A stretch of 54,455 nt of DNA from Myxosarcina sp. GI1 (GTDB taxonomy: Bacteria > Cyanobacteriota > Cyanobacteriia > Cyanobacteriales > Xenococcaceae). Positions 1 to 8,897 of this stretch are shown here, in pieces (positions within the stretch are counted from its first letter, which is position 1; every line of letters starts with the position of its first letter). Where the stretch lies: assembly GCF_000756305.1 (NCBI RefSeq), contig NZ_JRFE01000058.1, positions 1-54,455 of the forward strand, read 5' to 3'. The translations under genes were made by a program, and so were the position numbers. The notes under the pieces were generated by a model that was not told the DNA's origin, did no database searches, and was given only the letters and a program-made list of their open reading frames with translations.

Positions 1-41
1 TCAAAAGAGAATTTCTCTGCGCTTGAAATACATAGAATTTA

Positions 42-1394
42 CTAGCCGTACGTAGGAAGTTGAATTGTAAAGGTACTACCTTTATCTAACTCGCTTTGAA
101 CGTGAATGCTACCTCGATGGGATTGAGCGATCGCTTTGGCTATTGCCAACCCCAATCCAGAGCCACCAGAATGACGAGAGCGATCGCCGCCAACCCGATA
201 GAAGCGATCGAAAATCTTAGCATGATGTTCGGGAGTAATACCGATGCCATTGTCTGCGATCCGAATTAGAGCGTGCTGGTTGTTATACCCAAGAGAAATC
301 GTTACCCGACCGCCAGTAGGAGTGTAGTTTATGGCATTGGCAACCAGATTAAACACCATTCTATATAGCTGTTCTTCATTGCCCATAACTATTATCGGAG
401 TAGTCAACTCAAAGCTACTACTTAACGTTATTCCTGTTTGCAGAGCTAATGCTGCAAGCTCTTCTTCGATATCGCCAAGAATGTCTTGTAAGGAGCAAGG
501 ATAGCGATCGCCTAGTTTTATTTGTCTGTCGAAGCGAGAGAGAAATAATAGATCGCTTACTAGTTCCGATAATCTGAGATTTTGACGTTCGATAACCTTA
601 AGGATATCCCGTGCTTCAGCCTCAGAAAAATGAGCCATTCTGGTAAGAGATTCAAGTGTGGCGCGAACGGCAGCTAGAGGAGTTCGCAGTTCGTGAGCGG
701 CATCGGTGGTAAACTGTTGGATTTGGCGATAAGACTGATACAGTGGTCGCATTGCCAAACCAGCTAAATACCAACTGACTGCGATTACTAACAGGATAAT
801 AATTGGCGTTGTCCATAAAATTGTCAGTCTTATCGAAGTGAGATAGCTATCAAATTCTTGCCAGGAACGCCCCACCTCTATGTAGCCCCAAAGTGAATTT
901 TTACCGTCAAGGTCGTGTAAGGAGAGGGGTAGAGAAATTTGCTGGTAGCGATCGCCCAGGCGATCTTCGATTAACTGGCTGTCTGCTGCCAATCTTCGTA
1001 GAGGCAAGCTGCTGGGTTCTATTCCAGCTTGAGCGATGGGATCGCCCCCAGCATCTAACAACCTGATATAGTAATCGCCCCGATCGATTGGGTTGAGTCG
1101 ATGCGGTTCGGTTGGTTTTATTTCAACCCAGTTAGAATTTTGATAAATATACAAACTGGGCAAATATCGTAAGGAAGCATTTTCAAGCTTTCCTGGCTGT
1201 CGGAGAGTCGATTCGAGATTGTCGTGTAGATTTCCCGCAACGGATTTTAATTCCCGTTCTAAAGTAACGCGGTGAGCGTGAACGATCGCCTGCCAGACAC
1301 CGAACCCACATACTAAAAAAAGAAACCCAATTACGCCCGTGTAAAAAACCGTCAGTCGCCAACGAGTCGAACGAAAAATATTATTTTGGTTCAT
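42..1394 (-). CDS. rppB: RppB/NrsS-type sensor histidine kinase
   Basis: Membrane sensor kinase of 450 aa, expected to pass phosphate to the RppA-type regulator encoded just upstream. TM1 lies at about residues 14-37, a periplasmic sensor region of about 135 aa follows, and TM2 lies at about 187-212. The HisKA box AAHELRTPLAAVRA carries the phospho-accepting His. The ATPase domain shows the N box NLVANAINYTP, G1 DNGIGI, F box IFDRFYR and G2 GGSGLGLAIAKA. The reading frame stays open 60 nt further upstream. I chose the ATG at 1394 because it overlaps the end of rppA by 14 bp and matches the N-terminus of the broken second copy at 16158. In Synechocystis, RppB/NrsS is linked to nickel and plastoquinone redox sensing; the signal here is not known. 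The kinase class is certain, the RppB name likely. Confidence 0.9.
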   Translation of the reverse strand: MNQNNIFRSTRWRLTVFYTGVIGFLFLVCGFGVWQAIVHAHRVTLERELKSVAGNLHDNLESTLRQPGKLENASLRYLPSLYIYQNSNWVEIKPTEPHRLNPIDRGDYYIRLLDAGGDPIAQAGIEPSSLPLRRLAADSQLIEDRLGDRYQQISLPLSLHDLDGKNSLWGYIEVGRSWQEFDSYLTSIRLTILWTTPIIILLVIAVSWYLAGLAMRPLYQSYRQIQQFTTDAAHELRTPLAAVRATLESLTRMAHFSEAEARDILKVIERQNLRLSELVSDLLFLSRFDRQIKLGDRYPCSLQDILGDIEEELAALALQTGITLSSSFELTTPIIVMGNEEQLYRMVFNLVANAINYTPTGGRVTISLGYNNQHALIRIADNGIGITPEHHAKIFDRFYRVGGDRSRHSGGSGLGLAIAKAIAQSHRGSIHVQSELDKGSTFTIQLPTYG

Positions 1395-2085
1395 CATTGG
1401 TGCTGAGACGATATCCGATGCCGTAGATGGTTTCAATTGGTAGTTGACAACCATATTGCTCTAGCTTACGTCGCAACCTTCGCATTTGGGCAGCTACTAC
1501 GTTGCTCGTCGGTTCTGTACCGTACTCCCATAGCCGATCTAATATCTGGTCGCGAGTCACGATTCGATTGGGATGGCGCATAAAATACTCCAGTATCTGA
1601 AACTCTTTATTGGTGAGCAATATGGTTTGCCCCCGTTCTAAATCTTTACCGATGCTAATCTCATGAGTACCGCAGTCTAAAGTCAGATCTCCTATCTGTA
1701 GCTGTTGGGGTTGAATAGAAAGCGATCGCCTCTGTAAAGCTCTCAGTCTTGCTAGTAGTTCGCTCGTACCAAAAGGCTTGATTAGATAATCATCAGCACC
1801 CGCATCTAACCCTGCTACCCTATCTTCGATGCTGTCTTTAGCGGTTAACATCAATACTGGCAGAGTGTTCTTTTGCAACCTTAGCTTGCGACAGAGTTCG
1901 ATACCCGTCTGTCCAGGCAGCAGCCAGTCAAAAATAGCTATGGTATATTCTTGAGCTTTGTCTCTTAAATACCATTCGGCTTCAGTACCGTTTTGCACCC
2001 AGTCTACAATATAGGCTTCTTGGTGGAGATTTCGTTTGATTGCTGCACCCAAATCTGGCTCGTCTTCAACTAATAATATTCGCAT
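1381..2085 (-). CDS. rppA: RppA/NrsR-type response regulator (OmpR family)
   Basis: DNA-binding response regulator of 234 aa. The receiver domain (1 to about 118) shows the acidic pocket VEDEPD, the phospho-acceptor Asp in FDWLLPGQTG, the Thr of LMLTAKD and the Lys of DDYLIKPF. The C-terminal OmpR-type winged helix spans about 130-228 and contains SNVVAAQMRRLRRKL and YGIGYRL. The run DWLLPGQTGIELC is typical of cyanobacterial RppA. It is the first gene of a two-gene operon with rppB (14-bp overlap, translational coupling likely). A TCAT direct repeat about 155 bp upstream (2242-2260), read in the same direction, suggests autoregulation. A nearly identical but broken copy lies at 15469. Confidence 0.92.
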   Translation of the reverse strand: MRILLVEDEPDLGAAIKRNLHQEAYIVDWVQNGTEAEWYLRDKAQEYTIAIFDWLLPGQTGIELCRKLRLQKNTLPVLMLTAKDSIEDRVAGLDAGADDYLIKPFGTSELLARLRALQRRSLSIQPQQLQIGDLTLDCGTHEISIGKDLERGQTILLTNKEFQILEYFMRHPNRIVTRDQILDRLWEYGTEPTSNVVAAQMRRLRRKLEQYGCQLPIETIYGIGYRLSTNDEPK

Positions 2086-2241
2086 AGTACATTTTTCCCA
2101 ATCGGACTTAGGTAAATTCTAAAAGTATTAATTAGATCATTAGTATTACTTCTGCATCTACACGACACAAATAATCGCAATCGCAACAAATTTATTCGAT
2201 AGTTTTCAGTAATTTTCTATACCAAATACTGACAGATGATT

Positions 2242-2260
2242 ATGAAATCAGGATGATATG
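2242..2260 (-). promoter_or_regulatory. TCAT direct-repeat site upstream of rppA
   Basis: On the minus strand the site reads TATCATCCTGATTTCAT, two TCAT half-sites 11 bp apart, the geometry expected for an OmpR/PhoB-family dimer. It lies about 155 bp upstream of rppA and points toward it. Similar repeats occur upstream of other genes in the window. That RppA binds here is inference. Confidence 0.5.
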
Positions 2261-2881
2261 ATGGGATTTAGAAAAAGCTAAAATAGCCTCCGATGTAGAC
2301 ATAAGTTTTTTTCGATCTGCAATTCCTTTCTTCATTATGATTAATTTAATTTAACGGCGTTGTTGCACAAAGGGGTTGTTCCTCCTAAGATGACAACCAA
2401 TCAATCTCAGCTCGAGCGACAGCACCCACAATGGATGGCTCGGCAAAGTTCTATGATGCGTTCTGGCAAGCAGTGGAGTGGTGCTTGTATTAAGGCTCTT
2501 GGTACGGCAGAATATACGATTCCAATAGCATTGAAACCATCAGCGGAGAAATGGTTGGCGTAGATACTTTTACGTTAATAGGAGGGATATCTGGTGGTAT
2601 AAATCTGCGGTTGAACGCGGACGATGAGACAGTTGACGTTCTTATACAGTCCAATCTGGTATCTCCAGAACCAAGATATCAGTATCGAACCCAAGAACGG
2701 GATCGAAGTAAAAGTAAGGAATGTAATCCTAACACCGAGGATAAATAAACAAGGTTTTTCCATTCAATGTGGTTGGAGAGGCGGTAGTTAGAGAGGCGAT
2801 CGAGTTAATTGTCGAGATAAAAGCCGAATTGAACCCTTAAGCAATAATAGCTTTTGACGATTTGTTAAGCTCTCTGGCTCG

Positions 2882-2898
2882 TTTCATCCTGAAGTCAT
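2882..2898 (+). promoter_or_regulatory. TTTCAT direct-repeat site upstream of the metal gene cluster
   Basis: TTTCATCCTGAAGTCAT, two TCAT half-sites 11 bp apart. The bases that follow (TTTTTATCTGGAA) are almost repeated at the site before the CopB-type ATPase (TTTTTGCCTGGAA), so the conserved block is longer than the direct repeat alone. It lies about 130 bp upstream of the Met-rich protein at 3026. Confidence 0.55.
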
Positions 2899-2979
2899 TT
2901 TTATCTGGAAATGTGAATAGTAGATGTTCGAGCGGAGAGTAAATCCGAGTTTTTTAAACTTTTATTACAGTAAGCAAAC

Positions 2980-2999
2980 TCTCTAGTTAACTAGAGAGA
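2980..2999. promoter_or_regulatory. Perfect 20-bp palindrome, MerR-type operator
   Basis: CTCTCTAGTTAACTAGAGAG is its own reverse complement. The layout ACTCTnnAGTnnACTnnAGAG matches dyads bound by PbrR/ZntR/CueR-type MerR regulators. It is followed closely by an AT-rich, -10-like TATCAT (3002-3007). The -35 side is poor, which is usual for MerR-activated promoters. A MerR regulator is encoded at 14943, and related dyads lie at 24996 and 27977. Confidence 0.6.
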
Positions 3000-3025
3000 T
3001 TATCATAATCTTAAGGGGAATGTAA

Positions 3026-3400
3026 ATGAACCTAATCGGTAAAACCTTTAATAGCGCTGCGTTAGCTGGACTGGCGTGGCTAATACTGAGTGCAACTCCA
3101 TCTTGGGCGCAAACAACGTCGGAAATGCCCATGACCCCAGAGCAAATGCGGCAACAGCAACAACGAATGATGGGTCAGATGCAACAGAGAATGGGTCAAA
3201 TGAATCAAATGATGGCTGAGATGACCCCAGAGCAGCTGCGTCAGCATCATCAACAAATGATGGAACACATGGAACAGATGATGGGACAGATGGACAACAT
3301 GATGGGGCAGGATAACTCCATGACAGAAGATGGTTCTGGGATGTCTGGGAATCCTAACCACCACCCCGAGCGGGGAATGAACGAGCAAACAGCAGAGTAA
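3026..3400 (+). CDS. Secreted Met/Gln/His-rich protein, putative periplasmic metal binder
   Basis: Protein of 124 aa with a clear Sec signal peptide (hydrophobic core ALAGLAWLILSA, likely cleavage after SWAQ near residue 29). The mature part is nearly all Met, Gln, His and Glu, with repeated MMGQM and MTPEQ(M/L)RQ units. Such Met-rich sequences bind Cu(I) in CopC/CusF/CueO-like proteins, so a periplasmic copper-binding role is likely. No named domain was recognised. A good ribosome site (AAGGGGA) precedes the ATG. It is the first gene after the MerR-type palindrome and the TTTCAT repeat, and is followed by an HMA chaperone and CopA. Confidence 0.75.
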   Translation: MNLIGKTFNSAALAGLAWLILSATPSWAQTTSEMPMTPEQMRQQQQRMMGQMQQRMGQMNQMMAEMTPEQLRQHHQQMMEHMEQMMGQMDNMMGQDNSMTEDGSGMSGNPNHHPERGMNEQTAE

Positions 3401-3458
3401 TAGTTACCGCATTAATCTCAAGTCTCCATCCTGAAATTTTTATTAGTGAGAGTTAGTC

Positions 3459-3704
3459 ATGAGCAAGACAAGCTATCTGCAATTGGAAAATATGATGTGT
3501 GAATTTTGCGCCGAGACTATCGAAAGAGCAGTTCAAAGTCTGCCTGGGGTGAATAAATGTGAGGTCGATATGGCAACCAAACAAGTCACTATTCACCACA
3601 ACTCAGAGCGCGTGAATTTAGAGAGAATTCAAAAAGCTCTTGCTAGTTCTGGATACGCTTCTCGATCCTTCGACAAACAACCTGACTCAACCAAGGTTCA
3701 GTAG
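3459..3704 (+). CDS. HMA-domain metallochaperone (CopZ-like)
   Basis: Protein of 81 aa made of a single heavy-metal-associated domain (about residues 5-70). The usual GMxCxxC is replaced by NMMCEFCAETI, which keeps the two copper-binding Cys. The fold motifs VQSLPGVNKCEVDMATKQVTI follow the HMA pattern. It is cytosolic and probably delivers Cu(I) to the ATPase 52 bp downstream, whose own N-terminal HMA is similar. The acidic EF between the cysteines differs from the Atx1-like chaperone at 25062 (CGAC). The charged tail after residue 70 looks unstructured. Confidence 0.85.
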   Translation: MSKTSYLQLENMMCEFCAETIERAVQSLPGVNKCEVDMATKQVTIHHNSERVNLERIQKALASSGYASRSFDKQPDSTKVQ

Positions 3705-3756
3705 CAATACCGTAGCCTCTGAACAAATCAATCCTCAACCAGCATGGGAGTAAATT

Positions 3757-6030
3757 ATGGAAACAGAGAATTTACGTTTGAAAGGCATGAGTTGTGCCTC
3801 TTGTGCCAATAGTATCGAGCAAGCGATTCAAGACGTTCCTGGCGTTATTGAATGCAATGTTAATTTTGCTGTCTCTCAAGCTACGGTATCTTATAATACA
3901 AAAAAAACTAACTTGAAACGTATTCAAAAAGCAGTATCAGAAGCAGGATATGCTGCTTTTAAAGAATCGGAGCGAGAAGAAGACGAGGAGAAAAAAGCCA
4001 GAGAAGCCGAACAACAAGAGATTACTCGGAAAGTGATCGTAGGTTCAATTATTAGCATTTTGTTAGTGATTGGCGTTTTACCGATGATGATCGGGACAGA
4101 AATCTCTTGGGTTCCTGCATGGTTGCAGAATTTTTGGGTGCAGTTAGTTTTGGTAACGCCTGTCCAGTTTTGGGTTGGAAAAGCTTTTTTTGTAGGCGGG
4201 TGGAAAGCGTTTAAACGCCATTCGGCAAACATGGATACCTTAGTAGCTTTAGGGACTGCTGTAGCCTATCTTTATTCTCTATTTGCTACTGCCTTTCCCC
4301 AGGTTCTAGAATCTCAGGGGATTGAGGTGGCAGTTTACTACGAAGTATCATCAGTAGTTATTACCTTGGTTCTCTTAGGAAGATTGTTAGAAAATCGGGC
4401 AAAGGGAGAAACTTCCGAAGCGATTCGTAAATTAATGGGGTTACAGGCAAAAACTGCCAGAGTTATTCGCGATCGCCAAGAGATCGATATTCCTATCGAA
4501 CAAGTAGTAGTAGAAGATGTAATTGTGGTTCGTCCAGGAGAAAAAATTCCTGTAGATGGAGAGGTAATTGAAGGTGGTTCTGCAATTGACGAATCAATGG
4601 TAACGGGGGAACCGATTCCTGTTAAAAAAGAAACAGGGGATGAGGTAATTGGGGCGACCATAAATAAGACAGGAAGTTTTAAATTTAAAGCTACTAAAGT
4701 CGGTAAAGATACAGTCTTGGCGCAAATTGTGAAGTTAGTACAAGATGCACAAGGCAGTAAAGCTCCCATTCAACATTTAGCAGATCGAGTAACGGGTTGG
4801 TTCGTACCCGTAGTAATAGCCATTGCAGTTCTCACTTTTCTCATCTGGTTCAATACAATAGGCAATGTCACTCTAGCGATGATTACTACAGTAGGAGTTT
4901 TAATCATTGCCTGTCCTTGTGCTTTAGGTTTAGCAACCCCGACTTCGATTATGGTGGGTACGGGTAAAGGTGCAGAAAATGGGATTTTAATTAAAGGTGC
5001 AGATAGTCTGGAATTGGCACACAAACTAAATACAATTGTATGCGACAAAACTGGAACAATTACTCAAGGAAAACCCAGTGTTACCAACTATATAACTGTA
5101 ACAGGTAATGCTAATAATAATGAACTTAAGTTGTTAGCCATGGCGGCTGCGGTGGAAAAAAATTCCGAACATCCTTTAGCAGAAGCAGTGGTTAATTATG
5201 CCCAATCTCAAGGCATACAAACACCCCTACCTGAAGTTACTAATTTTGAAGCTGTAGCGGGAATGGGAGTACAAGGAAATGTGTCGGGAAATTTTGTCCA
5301 AATTGGCACACAACGCTGGATGGATGCCTTAAAAATTGATACCCAAACTTTAGAATCAAACCGCCAACAATGGGAAACTGAAGCCAAAACCACTGCCTTA
5401 ATAGCTGTTAATGGAAAAATTGAAGGCTTAATGGGCATTGCTGATGCCATTAAACATTCTTCGGTTGAAGCCGTTAAAACCCTGCAAAGAATGGGTTTAG
5501 AAGTGGTAATGTTAACGGGAGATAATCAGAAAACGGCAGAAGCGATCGCATCTGAAGTAGGTATCGGAAAAGTTTTTGCTGAAGTGCGTCCCGACCAAAA
5601 AGCCAGTATTATTCAATCAATTCAACAAGAGAGAAAAAGCCGAAAACATAAAAATACAATCGTAGCTATGGTTGGAGATGGCATTAACGATGCTCCAGCC
5701 TTGGCACAGGCAGATGTGGGCATTGCGATCGGTACGGGTACAGATGTAGCGATGGCAGCTAGCGATTTAACCTTAATTTCTGGAGATTTAAGGGGAATTG
5801 TCACGGCGATTCAACTGAGTCATGCCACCATGAGAAATATTAAAGAAAACCTCTTTTTTGCCTATATCTACAATACACTCGGTATTCCCATTGCAGCAGG
5901 TGTCTTGTATCCCTTTTTTGGTTGGTTACTAAATCCAATAATTGCAGGTGCTGCTATGGCTTTTAGTTCAGTTTCTGTGGTTACAAATGCTTTGAGATTA
6001 CGCAATTTTAAACCCAAAACTTACGTCTAA
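3757..6030 (+). CDS. copA: Cu(I)-exporting P1B-type ATPase (CopA/PacS family)
   Basis: ATP-driven copper exporter of 757 aa in an inner or thylakoid membrane. Domains in order: HMA (1-70, [11 protein letters not shown]), paired N-terminal membrane helices, the actuator loop with VTGEPIPV, and the membrane metal site [12 protein letters not shown]. The phosphorylation site is [10 protein letters not shown], the nucleotide-binding motif [10 protein letters not shown], the hinge [12 protein letters not shown]. The last helix, [16 protein letters not shown], is the Cu(I) ATPase signature. Length is normal. It forms an operon-like run with the chaperone at 3459 and the Met-rich protein at 3026. 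Whether it matches PacS (thylakoid) or CtaA (plasma membrane) cannot be told. Confidence 0.93.
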   Translation: METENLRLKGMSCASCANSIEQAIQDVPGVIECNVNFAVSQATVSYNTKKTNLKRIQKAVSEAGYAAFKESEREEDEEKKAREAEQQEITRKVIVGSIISILLVIGVLPMMIGTEISWVPAWLQNFWVQLVLVTPVQFWVGKAFFVGGWKAFKRHSANMDTLVALGTAVAYLYSLFATAFPQVLESQGIEVAVYYEVSSVVITLVLLGRLLENRAKGETSEAIRKLMGLQAKTARVIRDRQEIDIPIEQVVVEDVIVVRPGEKIPVDGEVIEGGSAIDESMVTGEPIPVKKETGDEVIGATINKTGSFKFKATKVGKDTVLAQIVKLVQDAQGSKAPIQHLADRVTGWFVPVVIAIAVLTFLIWFNTIGNVTLAMITTVGVLIIACPCALGLATPTSIMVGTGKGAENGILIKGADSLELAHKLNTIVCDKTGTITQGKPSVTNYITVTGNANNNELKLLAMAAAVEKNSEHPLAEAVVNYAQSQGIQTPLPEVTNFEAVAGMGVQGNVSGNFVQIGTQRWMDALKIDTQTLESNRQQWETEAKTTALIAVNGKIEGLMGIADAIKHSSVEAVKTLQRMGLEVVMLTGDNQKTAEAIASEVGIGKVFAEVRPDQKASIIQSIQQERKSRKHKNTIVAMVGDGINDAPALAQADVGIAIGTGTDVAMAASDLTLISGDLRGIVTAIQLSHATMRNIKENLFFAYIYNTLGIPIAAGVLYPFFGWLLNPIIAGAAMAFSSVSVVTNALRLRNFKPKTYV

Positions 6031-6136
6031 TTTTGATGTGTAGGAAATCAATTTATAGCAAGATTGGTTCCTCAATATTTTTTTAGCATATCTCAATAAT
6101 CCTGCTGTATTTATAGTTAATCATTAGGTGAACAAA

Positions 6137-7060
6137 GTGAATCAAAAAACAATAATTTCAACTTTTTTATTAAGTTTTGGTTTGATGTTTGGTACTGCTC
6201 AAGTTTCTCATGCCCAAGCAGAATCGAGCAATAAATTCCCTCAGATCGAACAACCTTTATCTTTAAAACTATTAGTCACATTAGGAGGCTTGGGGTTAAT
6301 TGGGGCTGAAGTTTGGTGGTTTGTTTTCAGTAAAACTAAATCTCAACAAGCGCAAACTCATCAGGGAGTTCAGGAACTAGATATTATCGTCGATGGCGGG
6401 TATGCTCCAGATAGAATTGTGGTCAATTTGGGTCAACCAGTAAGACTAAATTTCTTCCGCCAAGATCCTAGCAGTTGCCTTGAACAAGTTTTGTTTCCCG
6501 ATTTTCACCAGGCTGCGGATCTAGTTCTGAATCAAACTACGACCGTAGAATTCACCCCCCAAAAGTCAGGAAGTTACACCTTTCACTGTGGCATGAATAT
6601 GTTTCGTGGAGTGGTAGAGGTTCAGAATACAGAAGATCGAGCAGATCGAGATATTTCCCAAGTTAATCATAACAGTCATATTCCTGCGGTTAGAGAACTC
6701 GCAGAACCCGAAGCTTTATCAGCTCAACTGCATCAAGGGATTCAAGAAATGGATATTAAAGTTGAACGGGGCTACGAACCAGCGCGAATTATCGTCCAAG
6801 CTGGTTTACCCGTGCGACTAAACTTTTTCAGGCAAGACCCTAATAATTGTCTGGGGAAAGTTTTGCTACCAGATTTCAATATTAAGGCAGACTTGCCACT
6901 GAATCAGGCGATCTCGCTGGAGTTTACGCCGCATCAACCAGGGGAATATCGATTTACCTGTGGCATGGAAATGTTCCATGGCATTGTCGAAGTCCGAGAA
7001 TCTGGAACTGCTAGCCAACAAAATAGAGGTGAAAAAGTAATTACCCATGACCGAAACTGA
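6137..7060 (+). CDS. Membrane-anchored protein with two tandem cupredoxin-like domains
   Basis: Protein of 307 aa. An N-terminal signal (FLLSFGLMFGTAQVSHA) is followed by a TM helix (LVTLGGLGLIGAEVWWFVF) and two cupredoxin-like repeats (about 80-165 and 205-290). Each has the pattern GY.P.RI.V..G.PVRLNFFRQDP..C and a C-terminal copper-loop-like YTFHCGMNMFRG or YRFTCGMEMFHG. The second repeat has Thr in place of the His before CGM. A periplasmic copper-binding or electron-transfer role is likely. Start: the GTG at 6137 has AGGTG six bases ahead; the GTG at 6128 is an alternative with no ribosome site. It lies between copA and the multicopper oxidase. Confidence 0.75.
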   Translation: MNQKTIISTFLLSFGLMFGTAQVSHAQAESSNKFPQIEQPLSLKLLVTLGGLGLIGAEVWWFVFSKTKSQQAQTHQGVQELDIIVDGGYAPDRIVVNLGQPVRLNFFRQDPSSCLEQVLFPDFHQAADLVLNQTTTVEFTPQKSGSYTFHCGMNMFRGVVEVQNTEDRADRDISQVNHNSHIPAVRELAEPEALSAQLHQGIQEMDIKVERGYEPARIIVQAGLPVRLNFFRQDPNNCLGKVLLPDFNIKADLPLNQAISLEFTPHQPGEYRFTCGMEMFHGIVEVRESGTASQQNRGEKVITHDRN

Positions 7061-7172
7061 GGTTCGCGAACAGCATAACTAACTAGCAGCAATCTAAAGA
7101 TTGACGCTGGCGTGCATACATATTTCTTGAAAAATAAGTGTGAGCGATGGCTGGATATTGAGGCTAATTCTT

Positions 7173-8642
7173 ATGGATAAACTTAAATTTAACCGCCGAC
7201 AATTTTTCTTCCTCAGTGCTGCTAGTGCAGGAGCAGTCTTACTTTCCCAGCAACAGTCGGGAAGAACGCAAATTTCAAGCGATAACCAGATAGCCCTGGC
7301 TCAAGTTCATGCTAGCACTGACGGAGTTTTAGCTCTCGACCTCGAAGCCAGTTACCGTACTGTAAATCTAGGAGGTATTCAGGCTTATCTCTTAGCCTAC
7401 AACGGACAGATTCCTGGACCGCGCCTGGAAGCTAAACCAGGGGATACGGTACGTCTTCGCTTTACCAATAGCCTGACTCAACCCACTAACCTGCATTATC
7501 ATGGCTTACATGTCACCCCCACTGGGAATGCTGACAATGTTTTTCTAGTGATTCCTCCTGGGGAAACTTTAACCTACGAATTTACCATACCTTCTAATCA
7601 CCCATCGGGAACGTTTTGGTATCATCCCCACCTGCACGGTTTGGTAGCCGAACAGTTATTTGGTGGTTTGGCAGGATTATTTATCGTTAGAGGAGAACTA
7701 GATGAAATTCCCGAAATTAAAGCAGCGAAAGAAGAATTTTTACTTCTCAAGGATTTCGAGCTAGACAGAAACGGACGGATTATCCAGCCTTCCCCTATGG
7801 CACGGATGACGGGCAGAGAAGGGCGGTTGGTGACAATTAACGGTCGAGTTAAGCCCACTTTCTCCATTGCTACTGGTGATTTGTTACGTCTGCGTATTGT
7901 AAATGCTTCAACATCTCGCTTTTACCGACTGGAACTCGAAAACCATCCTTTTTATTTAATTGCTTCAGACGGAGGTGCCCTCTCAGAACCAGTAGAAGTT
8001 CGACAACTACTGCTATCTCCTGGGGAAAGAACTGAGGTTTTGGTGCGAGGGGAGAGAGAACCAGGACAATACCGTTTATTGAATCTGCCTTACGACCGTG
8101 GGGGGATGGGCATGATGGGTGGCGGTATGATGGGCAGGGGCATGAGAGGAGGAAGTTTTACCCAGAGAAATCCTGAGACTTTGGCGACTTTTACCTATAG
8201 CAATTCCACTGCTTCACTCCCCTTACCCCAGCAGCTCATTCCTGTAGAAGAACTACCAGAACCCGAGACGGTAAGACGCTTTCAGATTAATCACGGCATG
8301 GCTCCTGGGATGGGTATGGTTTTTCTTATTAACGGTCAAACCTATAGCTCCAATCGCATCGATACTCGGGTGCGTCTCAACGCAGTTGAAGATTGGGAGC
8401 TAGTCAATACAGGGGTGATGGATCATCCCCTACACATCCACGTCAACAACTTTCAGCTCGTTTCGCGTAACGGCAGAGCCTCGCCCTATCGGGCTTGGAA
8501 GGATACGGTTGTCGTGTCCCCAGGGGAAACCGTCCGCATCCGCACTCGGTTTGCCGATTTTACAGGAAAAACCGTCTATCACTGCCACATTCTCGATCAC
8601 GAGGACTTGGGCATGATGGGCACTATGGAAATTACAAATTAA
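7173..8642 (+). CDS. Tat-exported multicopper oxidase (CueO/laccase-like)
   Basis: Periplasmic multicopper oxidase of 489 aa, probably oxidising Cu(I) to the less toxic Cu(II). The N-terminus carries a twin-arginine signal, NRRQFFFLSAASAG. The four copper-ligand blocks are present: LHYHGLHV, FWYHPHLHG, DHPLHIHVNNF and YHCHILDHEDLGMM. A Gly/Met stretch (GMGMMGGGMMGRGMRGG) near residue 320 resembles the Met-rich Cu(I) site of CueO. A GTG start 33 nt upstream is possible, but the ATG at 7173 places the Tat motif normally. It heads a run with DUF2933 and a methyltransferase-like protein, a set often seen beside copper-resistance genes. Confidence 0.92.
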   Translation: MDKLKFNRRQFFFLSAASAGAVLLSQQQSGRTQISSDNQIALAQVHASTDGVLALDLEASYRTVNLGGIQAYLLAYNGQIPGPRLEAKPGDTVRLRFTNSLTQPTNLHYHGLHVTPTGNADNVFLVIPPGETLTYEFTIPSNHPSGTFWYHPHLHGLVAEQLFGGLAGLFIVRGELDEIPEIKAAKEEFLLLKDFELDRNGRIIQPSPMARMTGREGRLVTINGRVKPTFSIATGDLLRLRIVNASTSRFYRLELENHPFYLIASDGGALSEPVEVRQLLLSPGERTEVLVRGEREPGQYRLLNLPYDRGGMGMMGGGMMGRGMRGGSFTQRNPETLATFTYSNSTASLPLPQQLIPVEELPEPETVRRFQINHGMAPGMGMVFLINGQTYSSNRIDTRVRLNAVEDWELVNTGVMDHPLHIHVNNFQLVSRNGRASPYRAWKDTVVVSPGETVRIRTRFADFTGKTVYHCHILDHEDLGMMGTMEITN

Positions 8643-8654
8643 GAGGAGGTATTT

Positions 8655-8897
8655 ATGACTCATCATTCTCGAACTGCTTGGCGGTGGCGATCGCCTTCTG
8701 GCATCGCTCTTTTAGTCTTTCTAGGTATTGCTGCATTTTTTCTCGTAGCCGAACACTGGGTACACATAATTCCCGTCTTGCCTTGGTTGCTGTTACTAGC
8801 TTGCCCTTTTATGCATCTATTTATGCACGGCGGTCATGGCGGTCATGGCGGTCACGGGAGCAGTCATAACAAAGATTCTGAAGGAGGTCAACGATGA
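8655..8897 (+). CDS. DUF2933 small membrane protein with Gly-His tail
   Basis: Protein of 80 aa with two close hydrophobic helices (about 15-32 and 38-56) and a tail of three GHG repeats (GGHGGHGGHG), a possible metal-binding end. The helix pattern and the H.LP.LLLLACP.MHLFMH.GHG ending match DUF2933, a family often placed beside multicopper oxidases. The ribosome site AGGAGG is strong. The stop overlaps the next start (ATGA). Function not established. Confidence 0.75.
   Translation: MTHHSRTAWRWRSPSGIALLVFLGIAAFFLVAEHWVHIIPVLPWLLLLACPFMHLFMHGGHGGHGGHGSSHNKDSEGGQR

Larger units (their letters stand above)
2086..3025. other. 940-bp intergenic region between divergent rppA and the metal gene cluster
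   Basis: No convincing gene. It holds the rppA promoter side, with a TCAT direct repeat at 2242-2260 (minus strand). It also holds a copy of GGCGTTGTTGCACAA at 2356-2370, which resembles the terminal bases of some insertion sequences. A plus-strand TTTCAT direct repeat lies at 2882-2898 and a perfect 20-bp palindrome at 2980-2999. The middle part (2360-2760) has short open frames without recognisable motifs and may be decayed insertion-sequence or gene debris. Confidence 0.6.

Noticed and set aside
2356-2370. GGCGTTGTTGCACAA, with a related inverted TTGTGCAACGCC at 37503-37514, as ends of one large transposon
   Set aside because: The two copies differ by a 3-bp gap, no transposase is attached to either, and one intact element 35 kb long is unlikely. 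Probably separate relics.
2360-2748. Two short open frames (67 and 65 codons) in the rppA-side intergenic region
   Set aside because: No recognised motif, no ribosome site, and overlapping frames of low protein character. More likely debris than genes.
3080-3388. 102-codon minus-strand frame opposite the Met-rich gene
   Set aside because: A shadow of the repeated Met/Gln codons; the plus-strand gene has a signal peptide and a ribosome site.
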